IMG/VR virus record: IMGVR_UViG_3300012936_000093
Span: 1-30,838 of that record
DNA length: 30,838 nucleotides
DNA from: a virus
Reading direction: 5' to 3' (one strand)
The notes beneath the pieces were generated by a model. That model made no database searches. It was not told the DNA's origin and saw only the letters and a program-made list of their open reading frames with translations. Positions 29,723 to 30,838 of the stretch are shown here, in pieces. Numbering within the stretch: position 1 is the first letter of the stretch; every line of letters starts with the position of its first letter. The translations under genes and the position numbers were made by a program.

Positions 29723-30838
29723 TCATTCAGATGCGAACGGACTATCGTACCATTCACCGTTTTCATTAAAATAGTATTTATTTGCCATATCAAATGGTCC
29801 AATCGCACCCGTAGATCCTGTGTTGGACAAGTAAACCACTCGTCCCGAGTAGGAACCAGAATTAGAATTAAATCCAGTAAGAATTGCTCTATCTTCTTCG
29901 TTGTTGCCATCGAGAGTGAGTACATCATGTAGATCTGGTAATGATATGCTGCCAGTAGAAACATTAGACGGAGGGTTTGCTGTAAAAAACGGACTTGGGT
30001 GCCAAACTCCATTTTCGTTAAAATAGAATTTGCGAGGAATTTGAAAAGACTGAACTGGTGAGGATCCAGTGTTTGCAAGATACAAAATCTTACTAGAGTA
30101 AGAACTAGCACTGACATGGTATTTCTCAAGTAATGCTCTGTGAGTTCCTCCAGGTCCGTCGTCTGATATAGTAAGAATACCATTACCAACTGTGATGATG
30201 GTGTCTCCTCCTCCACCTCCGCCTCCGGAGCCTAGAAGTGCCCAGGCACCGTTTTGATAAAACTGAAATGCATTATCTGTAGTGTTATATATAATCGTGC
30301 CGTTAACAGCAGAGAGAGAATTTCTCTGCGTTGTTGTCATACGGGGAAATATAACTCCTCCTGTGGTAGAGTTTACTTCTAGTGTGCTCCCATCAAAAGT
30401 TAAATTTGCTTCTCCGTTTATCGTATTACTATTGACAGAAGTCAATATTCGATTATCTGCGATGTTATTGATTGTTAGACTTCCACTTAGTCCACCGCCG
30501 GAACCTGTCATATCAACGGTCATCTTACCGACGTAAAGAAATCCTCTTGCGTGTGTTGGGACTCTATCTGATCTAAAGTCTTGCAAAAAGACGATACCAC
30601 TGTAGTAATCTATTTGCCAATCAGTTTCATCTAGAGATGTAATTTCATTCGTGGCATCAGTAGGATCACCTTTGTACAATTTTAGAAAATAAGGATTTGC
30701 CCCTTCATTAGAAAAGTTTGGTGGTACTAACTGAACTTTGCCCAAAGTTTCATAAACAACTCTGTCGTTGTCATAGTTTCCGTTGCCCTTAAAAGAGTTG
30801 CTTGATAGTGATTCGTAATTACCAGTCATCACGAGTTG
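29723..30838 (-). CDS. Fibre-like virion protein with duplicated C-terminal module, 5' end cut by window edge
   Basis: The frame is open to the right edge (CAA CTC before a possible GTG/ATG), so the N-terminus is likely outside. VQLVPPNFSNEGANPYFLKLYKGD, DWQIDYYSGIVFLQD and GFLYVGKM form an N-terminal attachment-like domain; GLSGSLTINNIADNRILTSVNSNTINGEANLTF and VIFPRMTTTQRNSLSAVNGTIIYNTTDNAFQFYQNGAW resemble trimeric-fibre beta repeats. A GSGGGGGGGD linker is followed by two copies of one module ending in KFYFNENGVWHPSPF and KYYFNENGEWYDSPF. Likely a fibre or head/tail decoration trimer. Residue numbering depends on the missing start. Confidence 0.7.
   Translation of the reverse strand, partial: QLVMTGNYESLSSNSFKGNGNYDNDRVVYETLGKVQLVPPNFSNEGANPYFLKLYKGDPTDATNEITSLDETDWQIDYYSGIVFLQDFRSDRVPTHARGFLYVGKMTVDMTGSGGGLSGSLTINNIADNRILTSVNSNTINGEANLTFDGSTLEVNSTTGGVIFPRMTTTQRNSLSAVNGTIIYNTTDNAFQFYQNGAWALLGSGGGGGGGDTIITVGNGILTISDDGPGGTHRALLEKYHVSASSYSSKILYLANTGSSPVQSFQIPRKFYFNENGVWHPSPFFTANPPSNVSTGSISLPDLHDVLTLDGNNEEDRAILTGFNSNSGSYSGRVVYLSNTGSTGAIGPFDMANKYYFNENGEWYDSPFASE

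Noticed and set aside
29710-30216. Minus-strand 168-aa ORF overlapping the fibre-like gene
   Set aside because: It is a different frame of a gene with clear repeats; it lacks a ribosome-binding site and shows shadow-like composition.

Overview
The window is a continuous piece of a tailed-phage genome with a contractile (T4-type, myovirus) tail. It carries recognisable T4-like tail proteins (sheath gp18, tube gp19, sheath stabiliser gp15, gp26-type base-plate protein, gp53/LysM-type wedge protein, tape measure) followed by a replication and nucleotide-metabolism block (family A DNA polymerase, gp32 SSB, UvsX/RecA, gp41-type helicase, FEN/RNase H exonuclease, B12-dependent ribonucleotide reductase). 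Every supported gene is on the minus strand, so transcription runs from high to low coordinates. The sequence is AT-leaning, genes are packed with 1-26 nt overlaps (many ATGA start/stop overlaps), and good Shine-Dalgarno sites (AGGAG/GGAGG) are common. The gene mix (class II RNR, phage GroES, gp26/gp15 style proteins) resembles marine T4-like phages; the host cannot be read from the sequence.

Layout in transcription order. (1) 30838-17055, virion block: a fibre-like protein with a duplicated C-terminal module (cut by the window edge), gp15-like stabiliser, an unusually long sheath (946 aa), tube, gp26-like protein with an overlapping +1/-2-frame ORF behind a T7 run (candidate programmed frameshift), a 108-aa protein, 842-aa tape measure, a tube-initiator-like protein, a LysM/gp53-like protein and a 1041-aa hub-like protein. 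(2) 17054-11575, replication core: an unknown 398-aa protein, a 391-aa exonuclease-less family A polymerase, a 278-aa protein with a tubulin/FtsZ-like pattern, an 84-aa protein, gp32 with a strong hairpin just before its ribosome-binding site and a terminator after its stop, then UvsX. (3) 11582-8130, accessory block: a Dam-type methylase, three small proteins, a tRNA cluster (Thr-UGU, a non-canonical CCA-ended cloverleaf, a 42-aa membrane protein, Arg-UCU), a second (beta-class) methylase, a coiled small protein and a cysteine-rich lipoprotein. (4) 8133-2524, nucleotide and replication block: FEN-type exonuclease, replicative helicase, class II RNR, three small genes including GroES, and a small two-helix membrane protein. 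(5) A consensus sigma70 promoter at 2468-2496 starts a new unit leftward: a ParB-like protein, an unknown 274-aa protein and a nucleotidyltransferase-like protein cut by the left edge.

Together the genes make deoxynucleotides (RNR), copy DNA (polymerase, helicase, SSB, recombinase, flap exonuclease), modify it (two methylases), tune translation (tRNAs) and host folding (GroES), and build the contractile tail. No integrase, transposase, CRISPR array or lysis gene was seen. There is no gene-free stretch over 300 bases. The most noteworthy points are the CCA-ended non-canonical cloverleaf between two tRNA-cluster genes, the T7 frameshift candidate in the tail-chaperone position, the minimal family A polymerase next to a tubulin-like gene (both with TTG starts), and the hairpin in the gp32 leader.
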